From NCBI GenBank assembly GCA_000272025.2, contig AKCV02000025.1, positions 248,001-312,000 on the forward strand: a stretch of 64,000 nt of DNA, read 5' to 3'. The notes under the pieces were generated by a model. That model saw only the letters and a program-made list of their open reading frames with translations, searched no databases and was not told the DNA's origin. This DNA is from Imbroritus primus (GTDB lineage Bacteria > Pseudomonadota > Gammaproteobacteria > Burkholderiales > Burkholderiaceae). The position numbers were made by a program, and so were the translations under genes. Shown piece after piece: positions 29,635 to 38,984 of the stretch. How positions within the stretch are numbered: the first letter of the stretch is position 1; every line of letters starts with the position of its first letter.

Positions 29635-29892
29635 TCAGTGTACGACCACCGGCTGCAGCATGACGGTATCGAAGCGGGCAAGGAAGTCGTCTACCTCCTC
29701 CTCGGTCGGTTCGCTGGCGATCAGCTTGCGCACATCTTCGCGGAAATGCTCGGCGAGCTTGCCGCCGAGATAGATCTCGCGGTTCAGGTGCTTGCCGACG
29801 ATTTCATAGCCTGCTGTGGATTGCGCACCGTCCTGCATGTCTGCCCCGAATTCGACGACGTAGTAGTTGTCGCTGTTGTAGATCATCTGCAT
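29635..29892 (-). CDS. DUF3567-family protein
   Basis: An 85-residue acidic protein, MQMIYNSDNYYVVEFG and following, with conserved GYEIVGKHLNREIYLGG and EEVDDFL segments that match DUF3567, found mainly in betaproteobacteria. Function unknown. A GAGGAG-type ribosome site precedes the ATG. It converges on the rhodanese gene. Confidence 0.85.
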   Translation of the reverse strand: MQMIYNSDNYYVVEFGADMQDGAQSTAGYEIVGKHLNREIYLGGKLAEHFREDVRKLIASEPTEEEVDDFLARFDTVMLQPVVVH

Positions 29893-30113
29893 GGCACACT
29901 CCTCGGATACGGATTCGCGGCATTGCCGGAGGCATTCCGCGCTATTGCTGCCTATCTGGGGACGCCGGGACGTTCTTCAAGGGCGTCTGCACTGCCGCGC
30001 CTGCCGCGGATCGTGATTGCTGCGTGCGCACTTCCGTTGTACGCCACAGCGCGCAAAAAAGGGGCGTTCTGCGACACTTGCTTGCAGTCTTGACGTTTTG
30101 TCACAACGATTTA

Positions 30114-31151
30114 TCATTCCCTGCCCTGCCAGACGAGTTCGAACTGCAGGCCGTTCGGTTCGGTCTGGCGCAGCCGCGCAGGCATCCAGCCCAGGCTTTC
30201 CGCCAGCCAGACCTCCACCACCCGCCGGTCGTCCGCGTGACGCGGCAGTCGCACGAAGTGCCGCGCCTGTACGTTGCGCCCGCCTGCCACAGCCACGCTT
30301 TCCTCGCCGACGAATTGCACGCGAATGGCTTCCGCGTCGCGTGTATCGACGACCTGGAAGGGAAGCGTGTCCCCCGGCGTGGCGTACCGTTGCGCGGCCC
30401 CGCGCAGGAGCCCGACCATCTGCATGAAAACGCTGAAGCGGTCCTGCATCCCGGGTGTCAAAGGGACGCTGCCGCCGTTGCGCGAGAAGGTCACGGCCGA
30501 AGTGCCGCCGGGTCGCGTGCCGCGCTCGAAGGTGGCGGTGGCCGGGCCGCGCCGGCCGCGAATCTCGGTATAGCGGTCCGGAGCCAGTCCGTAAGCGTCG
30601 ATATGACCGGTGCTCTGGAAGGCGTAGCGGCCGAGAAAGGGAATGCTGGTCTCGACTTCCATCGCGTACTGCTTGCCGTCGGTAGTCCAGCGCAACGTGC
30701 CGTTCTGGTTGCGGATGCCGTTGACGTACGTGTCGTAGCGCAAGGCCGTGGAGGGCGGCAGGGCGAAATGCGCCGCATCGTCCGGGGCGCCAGCCGGGCG
30801 AACGATGGCCGGTGCGGGCGGAGCGGGCGGTACGGAAGCAGCCTGCGGCTCGCCGGACTCCGATGCCGCCGTGTCGGTGCCGGACGGCGCGGTGGCAACC
30901 GCCGGTTGCTCGGGCGCCGGCGCGGGTTTCGCCGCTTCGCGTGGCGCGGCTGGCTTGTGAGGTGGTGTCATCTTCACCGGAGCGGGCGGGGCCGGCGGCG
31001 ATAGCAGGTGGGCTTCGACGATGCGCGCGGCGTCGAGGATCCGGGCAGGCGCGGGCAGGCGTCCGAGCCATCCCAGCACGAGCAGGTGGAGTGCGATGAC
31101 GGCCGCCGCGACCAGCGCCCAGCGGCCAGCCGTGCGCCAGCGCCTAGCCAT
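30114..31151 (-). CDS. DUF3108-domain envelope protein
   Basis: A 345-residue protein: one N-terminal membrane helix (about 10-30), a Pro/Ala-rich linker (about 45-130, many PAPPAP-like runs) resembling the TonB periplasmic spacer, and a C-terminal DUF3108 domain with the conserved RYDTYVNGIRNQNG-like start and LPFQVVDTRDAE segment. Probably anchored in the inner membrane with the domain in the periplasm. Function unknown. Confidence 0.82.
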   Translation of the reverse strand: MARRWRTAGRWALVAAAVIALHLLVLGWLGRLPAPARILDAARIVEAHLLSPPAPPAPVKMTPPHKPAAPREAAKPAPAPEQPAVATAPSGTDTAASESGEPQAASVPPAPPAPAIVRPAGAPDDAAHFALPPSTALRYDTYVNGIRNQNGTLRWTTDGKQYAMEVETSIPFLGRYAFQSTGHIDAYGLAPDRYTEIRGRRGPATATFERGTRPGGTSAVTFSRNGGSVPLTPGMQDRFSVFMQMVGLLRGAAQRYATPGDTLPFQVVDTRDAEAIRVQFVGEESVAVAGGRNVQARHFVRLPRHADDRRVVEVWLAESLGWMPARLRQTEPNGLQFELVWQGRE

Positions 31152-31367
31152 GATGGCGCTGCCGCATAGACTGGTGCGCGTATCGCCGCGCTAGCGCCTC
31201 GAACACGCACACCGCATGGCTGTGCCGGATGGCGCGCAACACGGAGAGTGGCAGGGGACTCATATACGCCATAGTGTAGACTTTCTGCGCGAACCGGGAC
31301 GCCCCCCGGGGCTGGCCGCCGGCCACCGGTTCAGGCCGCAGCGCATCACTCTGGATCTGGAAGCATC

Positions 31368-32357
31368 ATGAAACTTGCCACACTCAAGGACGGTTCCCGC
31401 GACGGACAGCTCGTGGTCGTCTCCCGCGATCTCAAGACCGCTCAGTTCGCCACGGCAGTCGCCGGTACGCTGCAGCGTGCACTCGATGACTGGAGTTTCT
31501 TTGCGCCGCAGCTCGAGGATATCTACCAGGCGCTGAACCAGGGACGCGCCCGCCATCCTTTTCCCTTCGATCCGACGCATTGCATGGCGCCGCTGCCGCG
31601 TGCCTACCAGTGGGCCGACGGCTCGGCTTACGTCAATCATGTCGAACTCGTGCGCAAGGCGCGTGGCGCGGAAATGCCGCCGGAGTTCTGGGTGGATCCG
31701 CTTATGTACCAGGGCGGGTCCGATGATTTCCTCGGGCCGCGCGATGACATCATCTGCCGTAGCGAAGAGCATGGCATCGACTTCGAAGGCGAGGTCGCAG
31801 TGGTGACCGGCGACGTACCGATGGGGAGTACCGCCGGGCAGGCGGCGCAGCAGATCCGCTTGCTCATGCTGGTCAATGATGTGTCGCTGCGCAACCTGAT
31901 TCCCGGCGAGTTGGCCAAGGGATTTGGCTTTTTCCAGAGCAAGCCTGCCTCGGCCTTTTCGCCGGTCGCCGTGACGCCTGACGAACTGGGCCCCGCGTGG
32001 CGCGACAGCAAGGTGCACCTGCCGCTCACCGTGCACTGGAACGGACGCAAGGTTGGCGCGCCTGACTGCGGCACCGACATGGTGTTCGACTTTGGCCAGC
32101 TGATTGCGCATATCGCCAAGACGCGCAATGTGCGCGCCGGCAGCATCGTCGGCTCGGGCACGATCTCCAATGTCGACCGCAGCAAGGGTTACTGCTGTAT
32201 TGCCGAGCAGCGCATGCTGGAGATCATCGACACGGGCGCACCCGTCACGCCGTTCATGCGCTTTGGCGACACGGTGCGCATCGAAATGTTTGATGCGCAG
32301 GGCGCGTCAGTGTTCGGGGCAATCGAGCAGACGGTCGAGGCTTCCGAAAACACCTGA
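31368..32357 (+). CDS. Fumarylacetoacetate hydrolase-family protein
   Basis: A 329-residue FAH-fold enzyme. Metal-binding acidic positions are visible in the DFEGEVAVV segment and in the later SVGPA-equivalent region; FGFFQSKPAS and GSGTISNVDR are conserved. Such enzymes hydrolyse C-C bonds in 1,3-dicarbonyl products of aromatic catabolism or decarboxylate oxaloacetate. The specific substrate cannot be told; no aromatic pathway genes are adjacent. GGAAGC lies before the ATG. Confidence 0.87.
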   Translation: MKLATLKDGSRDGQLVVVSRDLKTAQFATAVAGTLQRALDDWSFFAPQLEDIYQALNQGRARHPFPFDPTHCMAPLPRAYQWADGSAYVNHVELVRKARGAEMPPEFWVDPLMYQGGSDDFLGPRDDIICRSEEHGIDFEGEVAVVTGDVPMGSTAGQAAQQIRLLMLVNDVSLRNLIPGELAKGFGFFQSKPASAFSPVAVTPDELGPAWRDSKVHLPLTVHWNGRKVGAPDCGTDMVFDFGQLIAHIAKTRNVRAGSIVGSGTISNVDRSKGYCCIAEQRMLEIIDTGAPVTPFMRFGDTVRIEMFDAQGASVFGAIEQTVEASENT

Positions 32358-32508
32358 ACCATGGCCGGTACGTGTACGCGCAGATCGCGCCGCTCCCTGC
32401 CGCGTGATCCGCGCGTACGCCCGCTGCCTTGATCCTGCCCGGCCAAGGGTTTTCCCGTGACTGCCTGTTCCGCTATGCTGTTGTGAGTCGTCGAGCGGAG
32501 GGGTGCAA

Positions 32509-33324
32509 ATGTTTGGACAGATGCCGGATTTCAGCAACAGCTTCGATATGCTGCGCAAGATGTGGGAACAGTCCGCCATGCCGGCCGGCCTGATGCCGGG
32601 CATGAGCGGTTTTGGTACGCCGCCGGTTAGCCTCGATGAGCTGGAAAAACGTATCCAGGATCTCAAGGCCGTGGAAAGCTGGCTGCAGCTCAACGTCAAC
32701 CTGCTGCGCTCCACCATCCAGGGCCTGGAAGTGCAGCGGGCCACGCTGGTCGCGTTGCAAACCTTCGGCGCCACACTTTCGCCCGAGGCCATGCAGGCTA
32801 CGATGGCACGCATGGCAGAGCGCCAGGGTGGTGCGACCGAGGCGTCCGAACCCTCCAGACCGCCCGAAGGGGCTCCTGCGGCGCCGAAGCAGACGCCGCA
32901 GGAGCCAATGCCGGAGCCTGCATCCGAACCGGCTGCAGATGCCACCTCGGCAGAGACGGCGGACGCTGCCGGGAATACGCCGGACAACGTAGCTGACAAC
33001 GCAGCGCTCTGGTGGAATCTGCTGCAGCAGCAGTTCAACCAGATCGCCAGTTCGGCGGCTGCGGCCACGATGCCACCGTTCGGCGGTGTTGCGGCGGGCT
33101 CCGGGTATGAGGCGGGCCGGCGTGGTGCTGCTCCCCGCAAGGCGGCAACTCGAGAGGGAGCGCAGCAGTTTGCCGGGGCGGCGCCAGCATCGCCAACGTC
33201 CACGGCCAAGCCTGCCAAAAAGTCGACAACAAAGCCGACAGCAAAATCGTCGCTGAAGTCCGCTGCCCGGCCGTCGTCCGATACCTCTTCCACCAAGCGC
33301 GCCGTCAAACGGCCGCCCGCATGA
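32509..33324 (+). CDS. phaM: PHB granule multifunctional protein PhaM
   Basis: A 271-residue phasin-like protein. The N-terminus MFGQMPDFSN, a helical region about 40-90 and a Lys/Pro/Thr-rich tail (KPAKKSTTKPTAKS and following) match PhaM of Ralstonia eutropha, which binds PHB synthase, granules and DNA and promotes even segregation of granules. The acidic Pro/Glu-rich middle is probably flexible. Start ATG is preceded by GGAGGGG; a GTG two codons upstream is also possible. The stop overlaps the next start by four bases. Confidence 0.85.
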   Translation: MFGQMPDFSNSFDMLRKMWEQSAMPAGLMPGMSGFGTPPVSLDELEKRIQDLKAVESWLQLNVNLLRSTIQGLEVQRATLVALQTFGATLSPEAMQATMARMAERQGGATEASEPSRPPEGAPAAPKQTPQEPMPEPASEPAADATSAETADAAGNTPDNVADNAALWWNLLQQQFNQIASSAAAATMPPFGGVAAGSGYEAGRRGAAPRKAATREGAQQFAGAAPASPTSTAKPAKKSTTKPTAKSSLKSAARPSSDTSSTKRAVKRPPA

Positions 33325-34490
33325 CAACCACCGCGCTTGTTCTGACCGGTGGCGGTGCGCGCGCAGCCTATCAGGCCGGCGTGCTGCGGGGGCTGGCGGC
33401 GCTGATGCCACCAGAGACCGGGCCGGCATCGCCATTCCGCATCCTGTGCGGCACCTCGGCGGGTGCCATCAACGCCGGCGCGCTGGCAGCATCATCGGGC
33501 GATTTCCGGGCCGCCGTCGATGGCCTTGCGGCGCTCTGGAGCAACATCCATGCGGCCGATATCTATCGCACCGGCGTGGGCAGCATCAGTGTCAGCGGCG
33601 CCCGCTGGCTGAGCGCCATGGCGCTCGGCTGGATGCTGCGGCGCGGGCCGCGCTCCCTGTTCGACAATGCGCCGCTCGGCGAGATGCTGGAGCGCCTGCA
33701 TCGCCCCGATGCGATTGCCGAAGGCTTGCGCGCCGGTACGCTGCAGGCGCTGGCGATTACGGCGCTGAGCTACTCTACGGGGCGGCATGTCACGTTCTAT
33801 CAGGCCCACCGCTCGATCCAGCCTTGGCGGCGTTCGCAGCGTGAGGCCGAGGTGGCGGAGATCACCCCTGCCCACATGCTGGCATCGAGTAGCATTCCGT
33901 TCCTGTTTCCCGCCATTCCGATCCAGTGCGGCGGCCGCGAAGAGCATTTCGGCGATGGCACGATCCGGCAGATCTCTCCGCTGAGTCCGGCGATCCATCT
34001 CGGGGCGTCGCGCATCATGGCAATCGGTTCGGCGTCGCGCTACCGCCCGGGCTGGTACGACACCGTGCCGGCGGGCGGCTATCCCTCGCTCGCGCAGATC
34101 GGCGGGCAGGCCCTCGCGAGTATTTTTCTCGACGGATTGACAGTCGATATCGAACGTTTACAGCAGATCAATGGTCTATTGGCTCGCGCTCCCGAACTTG
34201 TGGACAGCGTGGCCGGCTGGCGGCCGATCGAAGTGATGGTGATGGAGCCCAGCGAGCGCCTGGAGGTGATCGCCGCGCGCCATCTGAAGTATCTGCCGCG
34301 CACCGTACGAGCACTGCTGGCGCCGCTCGGCGGCACGGAGGCGCGCGGCGCGGCATTCGCCAGCTACCTGCTGTTCGAGCCGGAGTTCACGAACGAACTG
34401 ATGGCGCTGGGCGAGCACGATGCACTGCAAAGGGCGGATGAGTTGCGGGCGTTTCTCTACGGCGTCGTGCCGCCACCGACGGCCGGCTGA
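33321..34490 (+). CDS. Patatin-like phospholipase
   Basis: A 389-residue patatin-fold serine hydrolase: oxyanion loop GGGARAAY at 10-17, nucleophile GTSAG with S46, and a DG motif in HFGDGTI near residue 212 that would provide the catalytic aspartate. No signal peptide. Likely acts on membrane or granule-surface lipids. Its ATG overlaps the phaM stop by four bases (ATGA), so translation is likely coupled. Confidence 0.88.
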   Translation: MTTTALVLTGGGARAAYQAGVLRGLAALMPPETGPASPFRILCGTSAGAINAGALAASSGDFRAAVDGLAALWSNIHAADIYRTGVGSISVSGARWLSAMALGWMLRRGPRSLFDNAPLGEMLERLHRPDAIAEGLRAGTLQALAITALSYSTGRHVTFYQAHRSIQPWRRSQREAEVAEITPAHMLASSSIPFLFPAIPIQCGGREEHFGDGTIRQISPLSPAIHLGASRIMAIGSASRYRPGWYDTVPAGGYPSLAQIGGQALASIFLDGLTVDIERLQQINGLLARAPELVDSVAGWRPIEVMVMEPSERLEVIAARHLKYLPRTVRALLAPLGGTEARGAAFASYLLFEPEFTNELMALGEHDALQRADELRAFLYGVVPPPTAG

Positions 34491-34674
34491 GGCCTCCGTC
34501 ATCTCCATGCCGGCAGGCCACGCCGGCCTCCCGGCCCCCGCGCGGCGCTGCATCCATGTGCCGTTGGCGTTTCCTGGCACGGGATGGTTCCGCAACAAAA
34601 TCAGCAGGACGGCGATATTTCCGGGGGGAGTGCGCCAGTCTGGTAAAATAATCAAATGTTTTCAAAGGCTTACC

Positions 34675-35532
34675 ATGCTCTATCCTGAATTGTTCAAATC
34701 GTTGGAAGCAGTCCGTTGGAATATGGAGAAGGACATCGCCTGGGATCAGTTCGATTCCGGCCTGTTGTCCGAAGACCAGGCCCGTACCATCAAGATGAAT
34801 GCCATCACCGAATGGTCCGCGCTCCCGGCCACTGAAATGTTCTTGCGCGACAACCGCCATGATTCGGACTTTTCCGCGTTCATGAGCATCTGGTTCTTCG
34901 AGGAACAGAAGCATTCGCTGGTACTGATGGAGTACTTGCGCCGTTTCCGTCCCGATCTCGTGCCGACAGAAGCCGAACTCCACGCCGTGCGTTTCGAGTT
35001 CGACCCCGCGCCGCCGCTGGAAACGCTGATGCTGCATTTCTGTGGCGAGATCCGCCTGAACCACTGGTACCGCCGCGCCTCGGAGTGGCACACGGAACCG
35101 GTCATCAAGCAGATCTACAAGCACCTCTCGCAGGATGAGGCGCGTCATGGCGGCGCCTACCTGCGCTACATGAAAAAATACCTGGCCCAGTTCGGCGATA
35201 GCGCACGTGCCGCGTTTGCCAAGATCGGCGTGCTGATGGCCGCGGCGCGTCGTACCGACAAGCCGCTGCACCCGACCAACCTGCACGTCAACAAGGCGCT
35301 GTTCCCGAACGACACCATCCAGTCGCGCCTGCCGGATCCGGAATGGCTTGAACACTGGCTCGACGAGCAGATCCGCTTCGACGAGGGTTGGGAGAAGAAG
35401 GTGATCGAGCGTATTCTGCACAATATGTCGCTGCTGTTCGAGCGCACGTTCGAAAGCGTGCAGGACCTGAATCGCTACCGCAAGGAACTGAATGCCCGGT
35501 TGCTGGCCACTGGCGAGGTTGCTGCCGCCTGA
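34675..35532 (+). CDS. Ferritin-like diiron protein (desaturase-type ligand set)
   Basis: A 285-residue protein with a complete diiron ligand set in two paired motifs: E54, E77-Q-K-H80, E125 and E155-A-R-H158. This spacing is that of acyl-ACP desaturase/ferritin-like carboxylate-bridged enzymes. Substrate unknown; members of this shape are sometimes called ferritin-like domain proteins. ATG preceded by AAAGG. It stands alone between patatin and rfaE2. Confidence 0.8.
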   Translation: MLYPELFKSLEAVRWNMEKDIAWDQFDSGLLSEDQARTIKMNAITEWSALPATEMFLRDNRHDSDFSAFMSIWFFEEQKHSLVLMEYLRRFRPDLVPTEAELHAVRFEFDPAPPLETLMLHFCGEIRLNHWYRRASEWHTEPVIKQIYKHLSQDEARHGGAYLRYMKKYLAQFGDSARAAFAKIGVLMAAARRTDKPLHPTNLHVNKALFPNDTIQSRLPDPEWLEHWLDEQIRFDEGWEKKVIERILHNMSLLFERTFESVQDLNRYRKELNARLLATGEVAAA

Positions 35533-35641
35533 TTGGCGCTGCATGCCGTGCTGTGGCGCCGACGCGCGCCGCACGTTCCGGCCGGCGCGGCCAGCGCGCG
35601 TCGATTGACCCTTCGTCCACTTGCTGACCCCACTGTCTGCG

Positions 35642-36151
35642 ATGACCTTTGCCGCACCCTTATTCGAACGCAAGATCGTTTGCCTCGACACCCCCGAGGC
35701 GGAGGCCGACCTGACGCGTCGCCTTGCCGGATTGCCGCGCCCGCTGGTATTCACCAACGGCGTGTTCGACATCCTGCACCGGGGCCACGTCACCTATCTG
35801 GCGCAGGCGCGAGCGCTGGGCGGCGCGCTTGTCGTTGGCGTCAACAGCGACGCGTCGGTACGCATGCTGGGCAAGGGCGATGACCGTCCGGTCAACGCCG
35901 AAGCCGATCGCATGGCTGTGCTCGCGGCGCTGGAGGCGGTTGATCTGGTGGTGATGTTCACCGACAAGACGCCGGTGTCGCTGGTATCACGCGTGCATCC
36001 CGACATCTACGTCAAGGGCGGCGACTACGATATCGACGCGCTCGAGGAAACCCGCATCGTACGCACATGGGGTGGATCGGCGGTTGCCATTCCGTTCCTG
36101 CACGACCGGTCCACGACCACGCTGCTCAAGCGCGTGCGCAACGCGGGCTGA
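35642..36151 (+). CDS. rfaE2: D-glycero-beta-D-manno-heptose 1-phosphate adenylyltransferase
   Basis: A 169-residue nucleotidyltransferase that makes ADP-heptose for the lipopolysaccharide inner core. It has the FTNGVFDILHRGHV signature with HxGH (H46-H49) and the C-terminal IVRTWGGSAV/STTTLLKRV segments. The kinase half (RfaE1) is separate, not fused and not in this window. The ATG at 35642 begins the usual MTFAAPLFE-type start; a TTG seven codons upstream is less likely. Confidence 0.92.
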   Translation: MTFAAPLFERKIVCLDTPEAEADLTRRLAGLPRPLVFTNGVFDILHRGHVTYLAQARALGGALVVGVNSDASVRMLGKGDDRPVNAEADRMAVLAALEAVDLVVMFTDKTPVSLVSRVHPDIYVKGGDYDIDALEETRIVRTWGGSAVAIPFLHDRSTTTLLKRVRNAG

Positions 36152-36162
36152 GGATGACCGCG

Positions 36163-36192
36163 ACCGCAGACGCGCCTGGGCGCGGCTGTGGT
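36163..36192 (+). terminator. Long imperfect hairpin after rfaE2
   Basis: Arms pair over about 12 bp, ACCGCAG-A-CGCGC against GCGCG-G-CTGTGGT, with one mismatch and one G-U pair and a short loop. It starts 11 bases after the rfaE2 stop and is followed by a weak T-rich stretch. It separates rfaE2 from the convergent SPOR gene. Confidence 0.6.
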
Positions 36193-36225
36193 TTGTAGCA
36201 TCCGAATCTTTTGCTTTTTTCCGGA

Positions 36226-36951
36226 TTATCCGTCTGCCCGGCATGGCGCTGGCGCAGCCAGCTTGTGGCGCTTGGCGAGTGCTGCGAGACGCGCCGTCAC
36301 GTCGTCGTTGGCGTTGTGCACCTGCACCCAGATGCGAGCCGGGCTGCGCGGGTCGGGCGTGATCTCGGCCTCGACCTGTTTGGCGCGCAGCTCCGTCAGC
36401 CGCCGTTGGGCACGCACCGGGTCCCGGAACACGCCGAGCGACACGGTATGGGTGCCCGCCTGCGCGTCGCTGACGATGGAGACATCCTCTACGGATTTGT
36501 CGTGCAGCGCGGCCACGGCCCGTTCCGCCGCAGCGCGTTCCGCAAAGGGCGGCAACCTCACCCATAGCCGCTCGCTGTCATGCCGCTCGACCTGGCCCCA
36601 CTGTCCATCCGCAAACTGTACGCGCAAGGCGCCGAGCTCGTCGCTGGCGGCCTGCCATTGGGCCTTGCTCCACCCGCCCAGTTCGAGACAGTTTCCAGTG
36701 CTGTCTGCCGGTGCGCTACTGGCTTCGGCGACTGTCTCCGCTGCGGAGGCTCCGGCTGCGGGCACGTCGGAAGCGGGCGCATCGGAGGCGGGCAACAGGA
36801 CAATGGCCTCGCGATGCTGCTGCGCCGCCAGCCGCTCCGGCTCGCGCATTTCCTGAAATGTCGCTGGCAGCCATGGCATGCCCAGGATGCTGCCGAGCAG
36901 CAGCCCATTGATTGCCAGCAGCAACAGCAGCCAGAGCATCTTGCGTTTCAT
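36226..36951 (-). CDS. SPOR-domain protein
   Basis: A 241-residue bitopic protein with an N-terminal membrane helix (about 5-23, LWLLLLLAINGLLLGSILG), a short Ala/Ser-rich linker and a C-terminal SPOR domain of about 80 residues (SLGVFRDPVRAQRRLTEL...). It should bind peptidoglycan glycan strands. Its ATG overlaps the coaX stop by four bases, tying it to the birA-coaX operon. This is the second SPOR protein in the window. Confidence 0.86.
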   Translation of the reverse strand: MKRKMLWLLLLLAINGLLLGSILGMPWLPATFQEMREPERLAAQQHREAIVLLPASDAPASDVPAAGASAAETVAEASSAPADSTGNCLELGGWSKAQWQAASDELGALRVQFADGQWGQVERHDSERLWVRLPPFAERAAAERAVAALHDKSVEDVSIVSDAQAGTHTVSLGVFRDPVRAQRRLTELRAKQVEAEITPDPRSPARIWVQVHNANDDVTARLAALAKRHKLAAPAPCRADG

Positions 36952-37838
36952 GCGGATGGGTCTCCCACGAAAGTGGCCGGCGGGGTGGCTGGATGGGTGG
37001 CCAGATGTGCAAGCCCGGCCAGCACCAGATTGTCATACTGCGTGTATGGCAGCGTGAGCGCGGCTGCCAGCGCATCGCTTGCTCCACCGCTGAGGATGCA
37101 GCGCGGCCTGGTGGGCGTGCTACTGGACGCCAGATCCGCAAGCAAGCGTTCCCATACCAGCTGGATCGCGCCGCACTGGGCGCTCAGGCAGCCGAGGGCG
37201 ATGGCATCCTGCGTGTTGTCGGCCCATGCCGGCAGGGGGGGCGTGATGGCCGGCACGTCCGGCAATTGCGCCGTACCGCGTGCCAGCGAACGCGTCATCA
37301 ATGACAGTCCCGGCAGGATCATGCCGCCACGGAACATGCCATCCGCCGTGATCACGTCGAGCGTGGTGGCCGTGCCTGCGGTGACTACCAGCAGGGGCGT
37401 GCCCGGCCACAACGCACGCGCGCCGATGGCGCTCACCCAGCGGTCGGCGCCGAGCTGCGTGGGATTGCGATAGCCGTTGCGCATGCCGGCTGCTGCGGCG
37501 CTCGAGGCAACGGGGTGCCACTGGGCGTCATGCGCAAAGGCTGCGGCTGCCTGTGCCCGCAAGGCAATGTCGACGGCTGGGCCGGCGACGTTGCACAGCC
37601 AGATCGCGACGGGTTTGTCCACCGGGGCCGCAGCGCGCCACGAGGCTGACGCTTGAGCGGCCGCAGCGCTGTCTGCATGGGCGTAGGGTGTGCCGGCGGC
37701 GACGCTGCCGTCGCGCTGCAGCCAGCCCCATTTGACCCGGGTATTGCCCGCGTCGATCAGCAGGGTGGCGGTGCCGGTCCCGGTCCCGGCGTGGACCGTG
37801 TGGTCTGTGTCCATGCCGGTGCTCATGCTGGTACTCAT
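36948..37838 (-). CDS. coaX: Type III pantothenate kinase
   Basis: First step of coenzyme A synthesis, using the ASKHA fold. The N-terminal phosphate loop DAGNTRVKWG is at residues 29-38, and TAGTATTLD near 185 and RGGMILPG near 195 match type III enzymes. The ATG at 37836-37838 was chosen because GAGGA lies seven bases upstream. It starts 10 bases after the birA stop. Its own stop overlaps the SPOR start. Confidence 0.92.
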   Translation of the reverse strand: MSTSMSTGMDTDHTVHAGTGTGTATLLIDAGNTRVKWGWLQRDGSVAAGTPYAHADSAAAAQASASWRAAAPVDKPVAIWLCNVAGPAVDIALRAQAAAAFAHDAQWHPVASSAAAAGMRNGYRNPTQLGADRWVSAIGARALWPGTPLLVVTAGTATTLDVITADGMFRGGMILPGLSLMTRSLARGTAQLPDVPAITPPLPAWADNTQDAIALGCLSAQCGAIQLVWERLLADLASSSTPTRPRCILSGGASDALAAALTLPYTQYDNLVLAGLAHLATHPATPPATFVGDPSA

Positions 37839-37848
37839 GCGCTGGTCC

Positions 37849-38703
37849 TCATGCCGCCGCCGGCCGCAGGGATATTTCGCCACTCATCACAGCCTGCACG
37901 CCGGCTGACGTCTCGACCAGCAGCTGGCCGCTGTCATCGATGCCGCGTGCAACGCCTTCGAGCACGACCGTCTGGTCGCGCAGCAGCCGCACAGCGCGGC
38001 CGCGATAGGCGTCGAGCGCTTCCCATGCGGCGCGCTGCGACGGCATGCCGTCGCGCGCGAACACCGCAAGCGTACCGGCCAGCTGGTTGAGGATGGCGGC
38101 GAACAGGCCAGTACTGTCGATGGGTTCGCCGGACGGCATCAGATCGTCGACGCAGGCGATGGGGCGGCCGAGCACCGCCTCGATGCCTGGCGGGCGCGAC
38201 AGGTTGAGACCCATGCCGATGATGGCCCACAGCGTGCTGCCGGCGCGTGCCGTTTCGATCAGAATGCCGGACAGCTTGCTGCCATCTACTTCCAGGTCAT
38301 TCGGCCATTTCACCCGTACGCGGCCGCGCGCTGCCGGCGTGTAGTCGGCAACGCCGTTCGCTAGCGCCAGCCCGCACACCAGGCTCAGGCCGCTCAGGGC
38401 CTGCGGGTCGAACGGAAACGGATACGCCAGCGAAAACGTCAGGCTCGGACTGCCGGCCCACGGCCGTCCCTGCCGGCCACGGCCGGCGGTCTGCAGGTAT
38501 GCCAGGCGGCACAGCGGCGTGCTGTCGGTGCGTGTGCGGGCCATCTGCAGGAGATCGCTGTTGGTCGAACCGGTTTCCGCAACGATGTCGAGGGCCCACG
38601 TGCGCGGCACAGCGTCGAGCGCGGCATGCAGGCGGGCCGGGTCGATCTGCCGGTGCGGCGGCAGGGCTGGGGTGTCGGGCGGGGTGTTGGCGGTCGGGTG
38701 CAT
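37849..38703 (-). CDS. birA: Biotin--[acetyl-CoA-carboxylase] ligase without DNA-binding domain
   Basis: A 284-residue ligase attaching biotin to carboxylases: catalytic-domain motifs TGSTNSDLL and GRGRQGRPW are near the N-terminus, then VKWPND and the C-terminal capping domain. There is no N-terminal winged-helix, so this is a class I ligase and should not repress bio genes. The ATG at 38701-38703 is the best start, although no strong ribosome site precedes it; upstream in-frame ATGs would add 51 unconserved residues. First gene of birA-coaX-SPOR. Confidence 0.93.
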   Translation of the reverse strand: MHPTANTPPDTPALPPHRQIDPARLHAALDAVPRTWALDIVAETGSTNSDLLQMARTRTDSTPLCRLAYLQTAGRGRQGRPWAGSPSLTFSLAYPFPFDPQALSGLSLVCGLALANGVADYTPAARGRVRVKWPNDLEVDGSKLSGILIETARAGSTLWAIIGMGLNLSRPPGIEAVLGRPIACVDDLMPSGEPIDSTGLFAAILNQLAGTLAVFARDGMPSQRAAWEALDAYRGRAVRLLRDQTVVLEGVARGIDDSGQLLVETSAGVQAVMSGEISLRPAAA

Positions 38704-38984
38704 GGGTTGGGAGCGCTGGACAAAGGGGCTGCCGGCCAGGGGCGTAGCGCAGCTATTGTACGATGTGCCTGTGTGACTGCCTGTCATGCTGTAGCGGCCA
38801 GCTTGTTGTGGCTTAGAATGCGCTTTGGAACACTGCAGCACGGATGCCCTCGTCATGGCGGGCTCTGCCTGCGGTCGCGCAAGCGCGGGGCGTACAAACT
38901 ACCGGAGTGCGCAGCGCATATGCGGCTGTGCCTGGTACTGGCGTCCTTACGTTGAATAACCACGGTTGAACAACCACGTCCAAT

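Noticed and set aside
31144..31272. 42-codon frame overlapping the DUF3108 start by eight bases
   Set aside because: No ribosome-binding site before its ATG and no recognisable domain; too weak to annotate.
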